From Lates calcarifer (Eukaryota; Chordata; Actinopteri; Centropomidae): a DNA stretch of 64,000 nucleotides. How positions within the stretch are numbered: the stretch's first letter is position 1; every line of letters starts with the position of its first letter. The translations under genes were made by a program, and so were the position numbers. Of this stretch, positions 1-22,742 are shown piece by piece. Location of the stretch: positions 14,322,543 through 14,386,542 of the forward strand of contig NC_066844.1 of assembly GCF_001640805.2 (NCBI RefSeq), written 5' to 3'. Under the pieces are notes generated by a model that was not told the DNA's origin, searched no databases, and saw only the letters and a program-made list of their open reading frames with translations.

Positions 1-96
1 GGTTGGTGAACTTAGAACAGTGATTGTACGTTAAACAGGCCGTTTATTTAACCCGTTTCTCCGCATTAATCACAGGGTGATCCGTGTGAAATTAAG

Positions 97-3000
97 ATGC
101 CTATCCGAGCGTATTGCACAATTTGCTCCGATTTCTTCGATCACTCCAGAGATGTTGCAGCCATCCATTGCGGACACACTTTTCACTATGAATGGTAACC
201 AAATACATAAGGTCTTCAACAACACAGACATTTCTGACACGTCTCAACCGCGGCTAACTGTTCCCTTTCTCATATCCCCTCAGTCTTCTCCAGTGGTTTC
301 AGACAGCCCCCACAAAAACCTGTCCACAGTGCAGGAAGCAGGTACAGTAACTTACTCTTCCAAACATCAGTGAACTATCACTATAGTCCAGACTGAACCA
401 ACTTGCCAAACAGCGGAAAAACATAAACCTAAATACTGTTGTTGTGTATGTCTGTGTGTAGGTCAGCACCAGACACATTATCAGCAAGCTGTACTTTGAC
501 ATTGGTGGAGAAGAGGAGGGTACAGCAGACCCAGAATGCTTGCAGGTACCAAACTAACAACACCTGAACGATATATCACAGTGTTGGTTTTAGGTTTGAG
601 AAATGGTGTCTAAAGCAATCATATACTCAGGCTGTCATATTTTTCGTTCTCACTCTTTCTCCCTTCCTTAGAATGAGCTTGATCGAATGAAGGTGCTTTT
701 AAGCTCTAAAGGTAAGGAACTATGTTGTGTTATGATGGTGCTTAATTGTTTAAAGTAGGCTGTATTGATTAATTATCTGCCTTTTCAATTTGTAGAGCGA
801 GACTGGCGGGACAAACAGAAGGCGATGGACAGTTTGAAGGAAACTGTGGACAAGCAGAGGAGAGACCTGGACAGCGTACGGAAAGAGATTATGGAAAAAG
901 AGATGCTCTGCTCTGCTCTCAGAGTATGCCTACTGTTTCTTCATTGCCTAAACCCATACTGACTCATATTGTCTCTGTAATTAGTTATTTAGAGAATGTT
1001 TTGACCTCTCACAGAAACAGATGACTTACTTGGAGACACAACAAAATGAAGTTCAGGCTGCCAAAGAGGAGGCCCGGAGACTCAGGACCAAAATGAAAAC
1101 TTTTGAAAGGTAATCAGCAGTGACATAATCATACCCAGGTTTCTAGGGCCACATTTTAATAGTCACAATATTAACCATTCTACAAGTGTGGAAAATATTT
1201 TAGATGGTCTTGAGTATTGTATGATGGTATTTTGGGTATATCTATGAGCATACATTTTCCTAAGTTAAATTTGGAGTGGATGATGGAGTGGTTGGAAAAC
1301 AACACTGTTAGTTTGGATAAAAAAGTAGGGAAAGTGGCATTCATTGTTCAGTTTCCCTCAGCTAGCAAGCTCTGCAGTAGTACCTTCTTTCATTGTACAA
1401 GAAAGTCATGCTCATACTGTGCACTAACACTGCTGGGTTCTCCCCAGCCTGGACGTGTTGTTGCAGGGTCAGAGAGCAGAGGTGGAGTCCATGATCACAG
1501 ATATGGGTGTCAGCCATGCGGCAGTAGAGCAGCTCTCCATCTACTGCATCTCTCTCAAAAAGTAAGAAGCCCAGTTTCTGCTGATGGTGTCGCTAAGCAA
1601 CAGCTCGTTTTCTCATCACATCACTTCGGTCCTAATGAATACAGTTTCCCTTTTATCATTCCCTAATATACATTTAGCCTCTCCCCTCTTTTTTCAGAGA
1701 GTACGATAATCTAAAAGGAAGCCTGAAGTCTTCAAATGAAATGTGTGAGAAGCTGAAGAGAGAAGTACTCTCCTCAAACAACAAGGTAGCTTTATGTTAG
1801 TAAGTGACTAATCAGCATTGAGAGGAGTGCAAACACGATTTTTTAAAATCGAATTTCTCTTTTGTGTGTGTGTCATTTTAGTTACAAAAAGCCTCAGTGG
1901 AAGTGAATAAGACCAAAGACGACATGAAGTCTCTGCAGAATGATCTTGCCAGTGCTGACAAAGAGATCTCTGTAAGAAAAAAAAAAAAGTTGTTTTTTTG
2001 TTCTGTAATAATGGAAATCCTTTTTATGATGCTTACATGCGTATCTTTGCACAGAGTCTGAAAAAGAAAGTGGAACTTCTTCAGAAGACTCTGAGCACTC
2101 CGTCACGGACAAACGAAACCATCAGTCGGCTCGTCTTTGAAAGGTGTGTGTCACACAGCAGTTGAACCGACATCTCCTCACGCTCTGATGCATTTTCATG
2201 AAAACATACACCATGCGTGATTCACTCAGGATGTTTCTCTGCTTACCTGTCAGTCCGGCCCCTTTGGAGCTGAAGCAGCCTCGCCTCCACCAGCCTACAG
2301 ATAGTGAGGACATTGACCTCAATATGACCTATGACATCACTACACCAGATGATGTGGCCAAGAGACCAACGCAGGTCCCATCTAAGAAGATGCGCCTTGA
2401 CCCTCCAGTGTGAGTTTTATGTCAATTATGTGTTTATGTATTATAAAGAAGATGTAGCAGCTGAAGGTGAATGAGCTATAGTGTGTTTGTATTTTGTGTT
2501 TGTAAACTAAAATTGTATGTAAAATGCTTTCTTTTTCAGAATGCCCAAACACAATGAGAAAAGTTCATCTTTAACCAAGGTAGATTTATGAAAGTCACTT
2601 AAAAAAGGTCAACTTCCAAATCTGGTGTTTGTGTCATTAAATATGTTTTTTTTTTGTTGTTGTTGTTTTGTTTTGTTTTTTTAAATCTTAGGCCCGAGAT
2701 GAGGATGGATCCATGGATCCTTTTTTCAGGAACTCCATTCTCTTCAGAAAGAAGACTTTTGGAAGCATGTTGGACCCCCAAAGGAAGCCTGGAGCTGTAC
2801 GTACAACACAGCTGCTGAAAGTCGGAATGTTTTAAGATGCCATTCGTCCTTTTTACTGGTTTGGATAAAAGAAAATGTTTCCTGTTTCAGGTGAGGACTG
2901 GTTATGATGGATTAGGAGGACGAACTAAATTCATCCAACCTGTATCCTTTTTTCTAACACGTGGAATATTAGTTTGATAGGTGCTTCTTGATTTGAATTA

Positions 3001-4166
3001 CTTAGTTATCAGTTCAATCATTGGTAGTAGTTTTTTAAACACATTATTATTTAATATCCATCTTCAGATTTGGCTTGAGTTAGGACTTGCTTTTAGTGAA
3101 TATTAGCCCAAATAAAGTGCCTGTTATGGTGAACTGCAGCAGCAGATGGGCCTGAGGATGTTCAGATTTTAAAGCTGCACTTATTAACTATGAGCATCTT
3201 TTACTGTGTAACATGCTTTGCTTTTTAGGCTCCCACTGGTCTCTTATTAACCACATTTTCAGCAGCAGCGTTAAGCTGTTTTCAGGGAAAAATGCTCCAA
3301 TAGACCCACTGTACTACTGGCTCAGCACCGAACAACAGACAGACTCCTGGTAAATTTAGCAGCTGAAAGAGCCAGTCTTCTTTGGTGAAGGGAGGGGAAT
3401 ATCTGTAAGTTGCTTTTGTCCAAAGCAACTTACAAGTGAGGGACAACACTAAAGCTTCAGTACAATGGAGGACCTTGAGGCAGGTGAAGAACTGAATCTG
3501 TTCGATAAAACTAAGGGCAAGAAGATCAGTTTAAGAAGTGCTCTGTTTAGTTTAGTTTAGAGTGCTAGTTAGGCATGTCAGGGTGTTAGGGTTGTTAGGG
3601 GAGGAGGTGCTGTCAGAAGAGAAGATTCCTCTGGATATTCTTGAAGATAGGGAGAGACATCCCTGCTCTGATAGCATTTAGGTACGACTGGAGGTAAATA
3701 AGCAGTGGAGAGACATGTGCCCTTTAAGGCTGATTGACGACCAGATGTGCCGCCGCATTCTGAACCATTTGTAGGGGTTCCACTGTGCATGTACTGTATC
3801 CACTGAATGTGTAAACAGGCAGATATTTGCTAACGCATCTCCAATAATGACTTTATAATTCGATAATTTATCAATGTTGTGTTTTTACCTTATGTTACTG
3901 GTCTCAAATGGGAATACAGCTTTCAATGAAAATGCATTTGGATTCTATTACTTTTGGACATTTTTAGGTGCCAGAGAATAGCGATTGGAAAAAGTGGAAG
4001 TCAGAACAGAAAAAGCGAACTCAACTGCATTATTCCTTAACCAAGCGCTCCACTCCAGTCTCCTTTATCAGAAATTCGCCCGCTAATGAAAGCTAAAAGG
4101 AAGAAGGTGACCAGGCCTCCACCCAAGATTGCACCATGCCTGACTCTGGACAATTTCCTTGAATGA
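97..4166 (+). CDS. traip: TRAF-interacting protein TRAIP, RING E3 ubiquitin ligase
   Basis: Coding exons: 97-194, 284-341, 462-545, 672-711, 796-923, 1015-1109, 1448-1561, 1698-1785, 1882-1971, 2055-2143, 2254-2409, 2540-2579, 2692-2796, 2891-2941, 4059-4166. All junctions are GT-AG and phases agree, giving about 447 residues (human about 469). The start MPIRAYCTIC matches vertebrate TRAIP. Residues 7-50 form the RING finger (CTIC, HCGHTF, CPQC). A long coiled coil follows (about 75-290, including KEEARRLRTKMK and SADKEIS). The conserved RTGYDGLGGRTKFIQP motif is in exon 14, and the last exon gives IRPLMKAKRKK and ends LDNFLE. The family is known to act at replication forks, ubiquitinating the CMG helicase and promoting interstrand-crosslink repair. 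The final acceptor at 4059 was chosen because it alone keeps the conserved C-terminus in frame. The gene is convergent with grm6. I see no frameshift. Confidence 0.95.
3381..3830. repeat. Interspersed repeat in the last traip intron, with a hairpin at its edge
   Basis: Within the traip intron 2942-4058. A near-perfect hairpin lies at 3405-3433 (12-bp arms, 5-base loop). It is followed by a stretch (about 3570-3790) resembling a dispersed teleost repeat I recognise, with phrases such as 'tcttgaagatag', 'agtggagagacatgtgc' and 'gccgcattctgaaccatttgtagggg'. The ORF on the opposite strand here is a by-product of the repeat. The family name was not determined. Confidence 0.5.
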
Positions 4167-4634
4167 ATTTCAGCATCTCCTTCCCCGGCAGTGGAGTCAG
4201 GAGGTCAGAATGCTGTGTGTGAAGTAACATGTTGGTGCTGCTCTGGCATAGGGAACCAGCCTGGCAGCGGTTCTGCCACTCAGCACCAAACAGGACTTTC
4301 TGATTGAACTTTATTTAAAAGCAGTAACTGACCTCTCATTTGAAAACTGATGCTGAGCTCTTGGTGACAAAAGCAAACCTGCTGTACATTTTTGTGTGTG
4401 TGTGTGTGTGTTGATGTGGAGCCTTTTGCTTTGGATTCTTTTCTTGTAGTAGTTATGTGGGTATCTGTATGTGTGTGAGAGCTAAACCTTTTTTTTTTTT
4501 TCAGACCATTCAAATGTCACTGCTTGACTGTCTTCCTGTTATTTAAAATCCACATCGGTGAACGCCTACATATAGATATAATGGAAGCTGTTTTTAGTTT
4601 TAGTGGCCCTGCCAGATTTAAAATCAACTCAAAT

Positions 4635-4657
4635 AATAAACAATATTTTTTTTTATT
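4635..4657. other. Facing polyadenylation signals of traip and grm6
   Basis: AATAAA on the + strand at 4635-4640 lies 469 bases past the traip stop. TTTATT at 4652-4657 is AATAAA on the - strand. A T-run lies between them. The two convergent genes could share this 3' end zone; the grm6 3' UTR would then be about 1.4 kb. Confidence 0.5.
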
Positions 4658-6057
4658 AAGGTTTGTGTGGGGTCTACAAACAATTCCCTCTTGACTGTGC
4701 TTTTAATCACAAACATTTCACTGAGGTGTGCTCTCCTGCAGAGGGCAGTACAAACAGTGTTTTCTCACATGAGGACATGAATCTCTCAGCCCTTCTGCAC
4801 TGTGAGGGAAAATGCTCTGCACGTGTTGACTGCTGAATCCATTTGTGTTGAAAAGGCTGTACCAGTACAGACTGTAATCCTCAAGAAAACTTTAGTCCAA
4901 ACACCTCCAGTAAAACCTGAGTTTGAACATTGAGATCAAGTAACAAAGAGTACACTGCAAATAATATACAGGCAAATAAGGGATTGTTGTTAATTTCAGG
5001 GGTTACCTCATGCTAAACGTATAATGTTTGCAGAAGTGGATACAACTGATGCAGTGAAGCTTCACGTGCACGGACATAACAGCAGCTTGTCTCTGATTTT
5101 GGCATGTTGCCATACAAACTGACCTTTTTCACCATTTTGACAAACAATATAGGGAAATGCCAAACATTGTTTCCCACTGTAGTAAAGTACAAGTACCAGA
5201 TATAAGATACATTTCCTGTTCGCAATCACTTGTATCCTGTTCTCACCCACGACCTTACAATTTCCACAGTGAAGATCAGTTTGTATCATAATGATCACAT
5301 ACATAACACTAATTTAAAATGCTTTGTTGTATTAGAGATGAGATATTGAACGATTCTACTGCGAGTGGTTATAATTTAGTGATTAATTTTACCTTCCCAT
5401 AGGAGTTAATCAGAAATAGTAGCAGGACATTGAGGTGCATTTAAAAGCTACTTCCTTCCAGTGCAATCAGAAGAAAAAGTCACGATACCCCATACAAACA
5501 ATATTTCAAAACATTCATGTACACATAAAACACAATCCATGCAGTGCTTTTGGAGCCAGTAAACAACATGTTTCATTGACCCCAAGGGGATTCCATATAC
5601 ATGTACATCTTCCTGTAGGACAAAGGTCGCCATTTAAGCTTAACTTATTTTTTCCTAAACAGCATTTCCCAGGGAGAGTTAAAACTAACAATACCTCTGT
5701 GTCAATTTGCGGTGTATATGTGGATGTCGTTACAAAAAAAATTTGCTTTCAGTCCACTCAGGATTGCTCAACATCCTCCCAGTTGCTGTGTAAGTGTACC
5801 AAAAAGTTGTCCATTTTAGGGGTGACCATTTCTGTTTCCTTTTGTGTGTCATTCCAGGTTTAGTATTTCAGAGAAATCTAAATAAGTGTTAAAAGAAATC
5901 AGGAATGTCTGCTGGTGTTTTCATCCATAGTTAAGGGGGAGAAAAAAATAATAGAAATCCAGCCAACAATAAGAGTAAATGCTTATTTTTCATCGGTCAT
6001 CAACCAGCTCACTGCGGTCTTGTTACTTTTTAACGTGATGAAACATTTTGTGTCATC
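4658..6057 (-). other. Probable 3' UTR of grm6 and convergent intergenic sequence
   Basis: No credible exon on either strand. A GT microsatellite (about 4393-4411) lies just outside, in the traip 3' UTR. The open frames at 5062-5304 and 5435-5863 show no codon-like composition or recognisable motif. Assignment to the grm6 3' UTR rests on the minus-strand AATAAA at 4652-4657. Confidence 0.4.
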
Positions 6058-17069
<11,012 letters not shown>

Positions 17070-18630
17070 CAGGCCACTCCCTCTACCTTTGACACCTAAA
17101 GATAGTTACAGAGGAGGCTTTAGACTCTGATCATTTTAGTCTTTTTAACTGAGAAAGAATGCTAAAAACTGTTCATGCTGTTTCCCCATCTTGAATCTTT
17201 GTGAATTTTAAAGTCAGGTAAAACATGTTCTTCCACAATCTATGACCACATCACATTGTTTTTTGCATTTTTGTCTGTCACACAGCTGAAGGTACATAAC
17301 AGTAAATGACTTTGATTGTGAAAGAAAAAACTAAAATCTTTTAAAAGGTTCATTTTGGTTTGAGTATTGCATCTATGCACAACATGATAGTGTAATTGTA
17401 GACCTGCCAATGGATCTGTTTAGTTGATGAGGTCAATGCTAAAAATGATTCCCTTATTAGGTAACAGAGTGTATAGGTGCAGCCAAGGATTTTTGCTAAA
17501 CTGCACCTATAGTCTGACATCTGTTTTAGTGAGTCAAATCTGAACTAAGCAACCATAAGAAAAGACAAAATATAACCTATATATATAAAGCGGTGGCTCA
17601 GGAGAAGATTTTAGGCAGCATGCAGGATGAGACAGAGTGAATATTGGAAGCTTTTATCACACAGAGCTGAGAGCCAATGATGGAAAACACTATAAATTTT
17701 GCAAAACAGAAAACATCAACTGAACCTTTCACAGCATTTCATGCTCCAAAAGCTGGAGCAGGTTAATTATATCTGCAGGAGGATCATTGACAAAATCCTG
17801 AGTAATCAATTGAGCTTAACAGAATGTGAAAATGTCATTATTAAGACTGTAAATATATTTCATTTTTCCAGGCAGAATATGGACACTAGAAAATATTTAT
17901 TATGAGTTAATTTTTTTTTTTTCAGTCTTAGCACTGAAACATTTTGAATTAAATCTAAATAATTGTTTACCTGATTCCATATCTCTGTTCTGTCAAACTG
18001 AAATACATACATATATAGTCATGCCTGAACTGTGAAATGGTTATGATGCTATATTTTTCTATTTTTCCTCAGTTTTTTTGAAGTTTACTTCAGGATAATT
18101 AGTTGTAAATATTCTCAAAATCTATAATAGCATAATGTGAATCTAAAAAAATCTAAGAAATCTGAGTTGCATTCAATCCCACAACTGTTGCAGACAATTT
18201 TCCTGTTTGAAAAATAGCATTACAGGTAACCTGCAAGTAAAGGAATTTCTTCATGTAAAGGCACTTCTTACCTGCCCATTCTTCATCGACCAGTCCTGAT
18301 TTTATCCATCACATGAGCTCTTCCACACAGGCCTCCGTCCATGGTCCAAAATGTGATTATATATCTAGAGGCAAGGCTCTCCTCTCCTCACCAAAAAGTA
18401 AATCCTCTATCATCTCAGACAGCCGCTGTGCACTCTCAAAAATAGCCACAATAGAAAAAAAAAAAAACAATGGTCTGAAAAGAAGTGTTGTGATTTACAA
18501 AGATGAAATGAAAAGACTGACTTTTGAGGCTTTAGGGTATGGTATCATGGCAGAGTCGGGGAAAAGTGGAGAAAAAGCGCAACATTACAGGCAGTGAGAT
18601 TCTACAAATCACTGCCAAATCCCTTAAAAG
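17070..18630 (-). other. 5' flank of grm6
   Basis: AT-rich sequence upstream of the grm6 start codons. It should hold the 5' UTR and promoter, but no splice junction or TATA/CpG feature could be placed with confidence. Confidence 0.3.
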
Positions 18631-18947
18631 CTCTCTCTCTCTCTCTCTCTCTCGTTCTTTTTTCCTCTCTGTGCATCTCTGTCCAGGCACTCCCCCCACT
18701 CACTCCCTCCCTCTCTCTCTCTCTCTCTCTCTGTTGAACCCTCTCCTCACTCATTCTCTCAGTGCACTAATGGCCACAGATTGGGATTATCATGCAGGCG
18801 TCTGTGAAGAAAGCACGAGGTGGACTAGCCCATATTTTTTCATACAGCTGAACCAAATGCAGAGCCCCTCCCTCCCTCCTTCCCCACCCCCAGTATGATG
18901 GAACTCTGTCACTTTGAGAGATTAGATGAGCAGCAATTTGATTCATA

Positions 18948-18978
<31 letters not shown>

Positions 18979-19020
18979 TTACACACATACTAACATGCCA
19001 CACACACACACACACACACA
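18631..19020. repeat. CT and CA microsatellite cluster
   Basis: (CT)n at 18631-18653, 18709-18732 and 18948-18963; (CA)n at 18962-18979 and 19000-19020. It lies between grm6 and the comt 3' end. Frames read through it are compositional artefacts. Confidence 0.9.
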
Positions 19021-19119
19021 TCCACTCTCTCTTTCACACACCTGTCAACACTGGTACAATGGCAGAGAATATCAGAGCAGAAAATAGGTTTGTGCACCAC
19101 AGAATGCAGTTGGATTAGA

Positions 19120-19125
19120 TTTATT
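19120..19125 (-). other. Candidate comt polyadenylation signal
   Basis: TTTATT on the + strand is AATAAA on the transcript strand, about 360 bases past the comt stop codon at 19481. Confidence 0.4.
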
Positions 19126-19730
19126 ATTGATTTCAGATGATGCTCAGGGAAACGCAGCCCCTGGATCAGTTTGCAGCTCATCATCTGTCAATTAGGAGCT
19201 CTCAAACATAGCATCACTGCCGCCACCTACTGCACCAGTATATATAGACAGCTCAAATAGTTCCTGAAAGTCCATCATTTGAAGTTATGAAAAATAAAGC
19301 ACATAGTACCAATTATTAGTTTTTCCTTTATATGTTATTTTTAATTTCAAGTTAACACACTCTATGATACATTAGAAAACCAGATTTACTCCTGATTTTA
19401 AATCTGCTCAGTGAACCCAGGACAACAGAGGTCTGAGGTTTACTAGTACCTGTGTAAAATATGACACTATTTGTTGAAAACTACCCTAAGAAGACAGATT
19501 TCTCCAAGCCATCCTCCACTTTGGTGTACTCCAGGTGAGATTTGAAGTACCGACTTTCGTATCGCGGGCTGTTACGGACGTACTCCAGGTAGTCAGGAGT
19601 CCCAGGGCAGATGACGTTGTCTGCCAGCAGGACGCTGCCTTTCCTAAGGAGGCCACACTCCTGATAGTAAAAGCAAAAGTGAGTGTCATGGCACAACAAA
19701 CAAGAGTTTGATTAGTAATGAGAACAACAA

Positions 19731-19737
19731 ACTTGCC
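19731..19737 (-). other. GC-AG intron donor in comt
   Basis: The exon ending at 19737 reads ATG GAG, and the intron starts GCAAGT (minus strand of 19731-19736), the consensus of the GC-AG class. The partner exon starts GAGTGTGGC at 19660, and the join gives [12 protein letters not shown] as in the family. No GT donor preserves this. Confidence 0.75.
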
Positions 19738-22114
19738 TCCATCAATTTTGTGTCAGGAAGGTAGCGATCCTTCCAGTGATCCAGGAAAACCAAATCAAAT
19801 GTTTTAATCCCAAACTGCTCCTTCATTTTGGGGATCCAGTCACCAGATGCGCCTTCGACTAACTGGACCTAGAAAGAAGAAACACTCCATCTTCTGACCT
19901 GTACACTCTATGTACACCACTACATTTTTCTGTTAATGTGGAGACATGAGGCTTTACCTTTTCCTGCTACTCCTGCCCAAGCAATGACTTGACGAGCAAT
20001 TACAGCAAAGTCAGGGTTAAATTCCAGAGTGATGAGTTTGGCGTGAGGGGGAAGCCGGCTGGCAATCCGCACTGTTGGAGTAGCCACAGTAGGTTCCCAG
20101 CTCCAACACAGTGGCCGGGTTTATCTCAGAGACCACTGAGTCAAGAATGCAGCCTGTGGCAAAAAAAAAAAGAAGAAGAAAAAAAGAAGAAGAAAAATAG
20201 GCACCAAGACATACAGCCAGGGTAATGATTTCACACAAAATAGTCACATAATGAGAGATCAGTACCTTTCTCATCCCCCACATTCATGGCCCACTCTTTG
20301 TGCCTGCAGAAGTGATCGATGGCTTTGACCACGCTGCAAGGGTCTCCTCTAGTGGCGTTCTTCTGTACTGCACCCAGGAGCCGCTGAGGAGAGGGAACAG
20401 AAACTGTATCACTTTACAATAGAGTACTTTTATAATCTGGGTCAGTGGTTTCTCATTGTTAATAATTTATTCATGAATGCTTAAGAGCCTTTTGGGTTGC
20501 CATGTCATAATAGTATATTTTAAAAAATAGGCCCCTATGGTTGGTGTCTGTTATCTTGTTCTTCAAACTCTTTTAATTTGGATTTTACAAAGAGGATTCA
20601 ACTGAATGCATTAAGGAGCAATGATACTGTATATAAAGCAGACATTTATCCCCATTCCAACTCTGCCCAGTGCTTCATTCCTTTCTTATTTTACTGTCAT
20701 CCCTAAACTCTGCTGGCCAAACACAACCAGAACTGACAATTACATGCAACACCTATAACAAGGATTATGGATGTGATGTTATGTAATGCTTCTCTCTCTA
20801 TGTTTCTACATTCATGTGTTTTAAATAGGACTGGTCAATGTCAACATTTCATCGGTAAATCCAATCTCATATGAGAGTTATGATTCCAATGTGTGGCTAC
20901 CTCTCTGCTTGCACTGATGTTTGTATCCAGGCCTTGTCCCACTGAGGTTTGTGTAGATGTGCACACCACTACCTTTAATACAAATGTATTTATTCATGGC
21001 AGAAAGGTGATTGATGGATGATGGACAAATGCTAATCATGTTTTTGATTTAATTTCATTAGTAGTGTTCATAATTACAAGCATTACCTTTATTTTCGTGC
21101 TTTGTAGATAATAGTTTTCTTGCTGTAAATGCAATATCTTTCAATTTGGACTGAAGTCAAGAGTATATATTTCTGGGATTTAAGTCCTAACAAAAATAAG
21201 TGATGTAAACATCAGCACATATGAAAGTGATTTGTAGCAAGGCCAGTAGCTCTTATTGTGGGAAAAACTGCACCTGATTATTTTTGTCCACACAGAGTTT
21301 GGTGACCTCAGTAAACACATGGCATACTGTCAAACAGTTCACTCAACTGGAATAAATGATGCCAGTGTGGGTGTGCAAAGCCTTTAAAAAGTATATATAC
21401 CAAAAATATAACAGTATGACAAGTAACTGAGTGTTTTAAAAGAGATTCTAAAATCTTCCAATCATTCCAGGGATTCAAACCAGCAACTCTCCACATTCAC
21501 CCTGCCAAAAAAAAAAAAAAAAAAAAAAACCCCACACAGGAGAATATTTCATGGCAAACTGTACCTTAAAGAATACAGTATTTTTGCTGTATTTTAGGTC
21601 CATATGGTTCCTCATTAACATCTTTTCTTCTGAACGTTGCCTTGCCAACAGATATATGTCTGATAATGAAATCTGAAGTAAGGGTTTGTAATTATTCTGT
21701 TGTTGTTATCTGTTCTTTTACTAAGCCACAATGCGAGCATGTTGTGATCAAAAGACAAAGCCTAAAGCCTTTATTTGTATTCTTATTTATTTTGTTTTCA
21801 TTAAGGGCATATGAGAAGGCATCTGCCCAAATTAATTAGTAGAAAGAAAAGAAAAAGTTCTTCTCAGGAAACAATAACCAAGTGTGGATTCACATATTTG
21901 TGCCTTTTGTGTGCATGTATCACATGATTTTGTGATTATCATCTGCCAATTTGTCTTATTCACGTAGAGTACAAATTATGAACATTTGAACATTCACTTG
22001 GATGTTGGTGCTGTTCACTGATAAATATAAAATGTAAAATGAAACCTCAGTTTTTGACTAGCTACTTCAGTAATCAGTCTTCATGAGAATGGATTCTTTT
22101 TTGCCAGTCGCTAT

Positions 22115-22245
22115 GCTGACAAACTTTTAGCTTGTTGTAGCAGGAAAATCACAGGTGTAACTAATAACATTAACAATGGGTCAGTTACATTAAAGTATCC
22201 CAGTGACCTGACACAATGATGTTACACCTGTGAAAGGTTTATTGT
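22115..22245. mobile_element. MITE-like fragment, same family as 34307-34521
   Basis: 'agcaggaaaatcacaggtg' followed by 'taataacattaacaatgg' parallels the left arm at 34328-34369. The right end is not clear, so this copy is probably truncated. It lies in the long comt intron. Confidence 0.4.
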
Positions 22246-22742
22246 TTCATTTAAAATCTATTCCTGACCTACACCTGACTTGGTTTCCTAAAAGCCCAGC
22301 ACATCTGTAGATGTTTAATTTTGTTTCATATAAATGACTGAGGGAAAACTGGATTTTTGTAAGTACTTACTGTATAAAGATGCTTAGTTTATTTGAACTA
22401 CCATTACATTGTATTACATGCATGCATTAAATGTACTAAAATGTACAGTGTTATTGACATTTGACCTTTGTGTATTTGGACACTGACATCATTACCATCA
22501 CACAGACTCTGCTCATTAGTATGTTAGGACTGCTCCTGTGAGATGTGAGTTTTGTAATAGTGAAGGCACACCTGAGGACGAGTAGACTGGGTCAGTGTGT
22601 CCAGCATACGCTCCACAATGACATCATGCCAAATCAGCGCCAATCCTCCATGATATTGCACAGCGGCAGGGATCACCCATCTGTACAAAGCATACAGAAG
22701 AGCTGCCCCGCCAGTGCAGCTGTAAAGAAGAGTAAGCCACAT

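Larger units (their letters stand above)
19481..22742 (-). pseudogene. comt: Catechol O-methyltransferase, frameshifted in the SAM-binding exon
   Basis: Exons: 22742-22572, 20383-20266, 20153-19958, 19868-19737, 19660-19481. MWLTLLYSCTGGAALLYALY is an N-terminal membrane anchor as in [17 protein letters not shown] and VLELGTYCGYS follow. Catalytic parts are kept: [13 protein letters not shown] (Mg and catalytic Asp/Lys), LLADNV (Asp-Asn metal ligands), and the Glu of SHLEY. In exon 3 an extra base (T-run 20075-20076 on +) breaks the frame after GYS and gives a stop at 20017-20019. A second extra base near the donor (T-run 19959-19962) adds to it. Exon 3 is 196 bases, which phase 0 cannot accommodate; removing two bases gives a normal product of about 264 residues. 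COMT uses SAM to O-methylate catecholamines. Either this copy is a recent pseudogene or the assembly has two indel errors. Paralogue a or b is not resolved. Confidence 0.8.

Noticed and set aside
1217..1666. 149-residue open frame in traip
   Set aside because: It crosses intron into exon 7 in a different frame from the conserved protein.
3968..4100. Alternative last traip exon from acceptor 3967
   Set aside because: It gives an unrelated tail in another frame; the acceptor before 4059 restores the conserved IRPLMKAKRKK...LDNFLE end.
5435..5863. 142-residue open frame on + beside grm6
   Set aside because: No start context, splice support or family resemblance; it lies in the grm6 3' region and reads as chance.
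18539..19021. Open frames across the CT/CA repeats
   Set aside because: Simple-sequence translation (Ser-Leu and Val-Cys runs), not genes.
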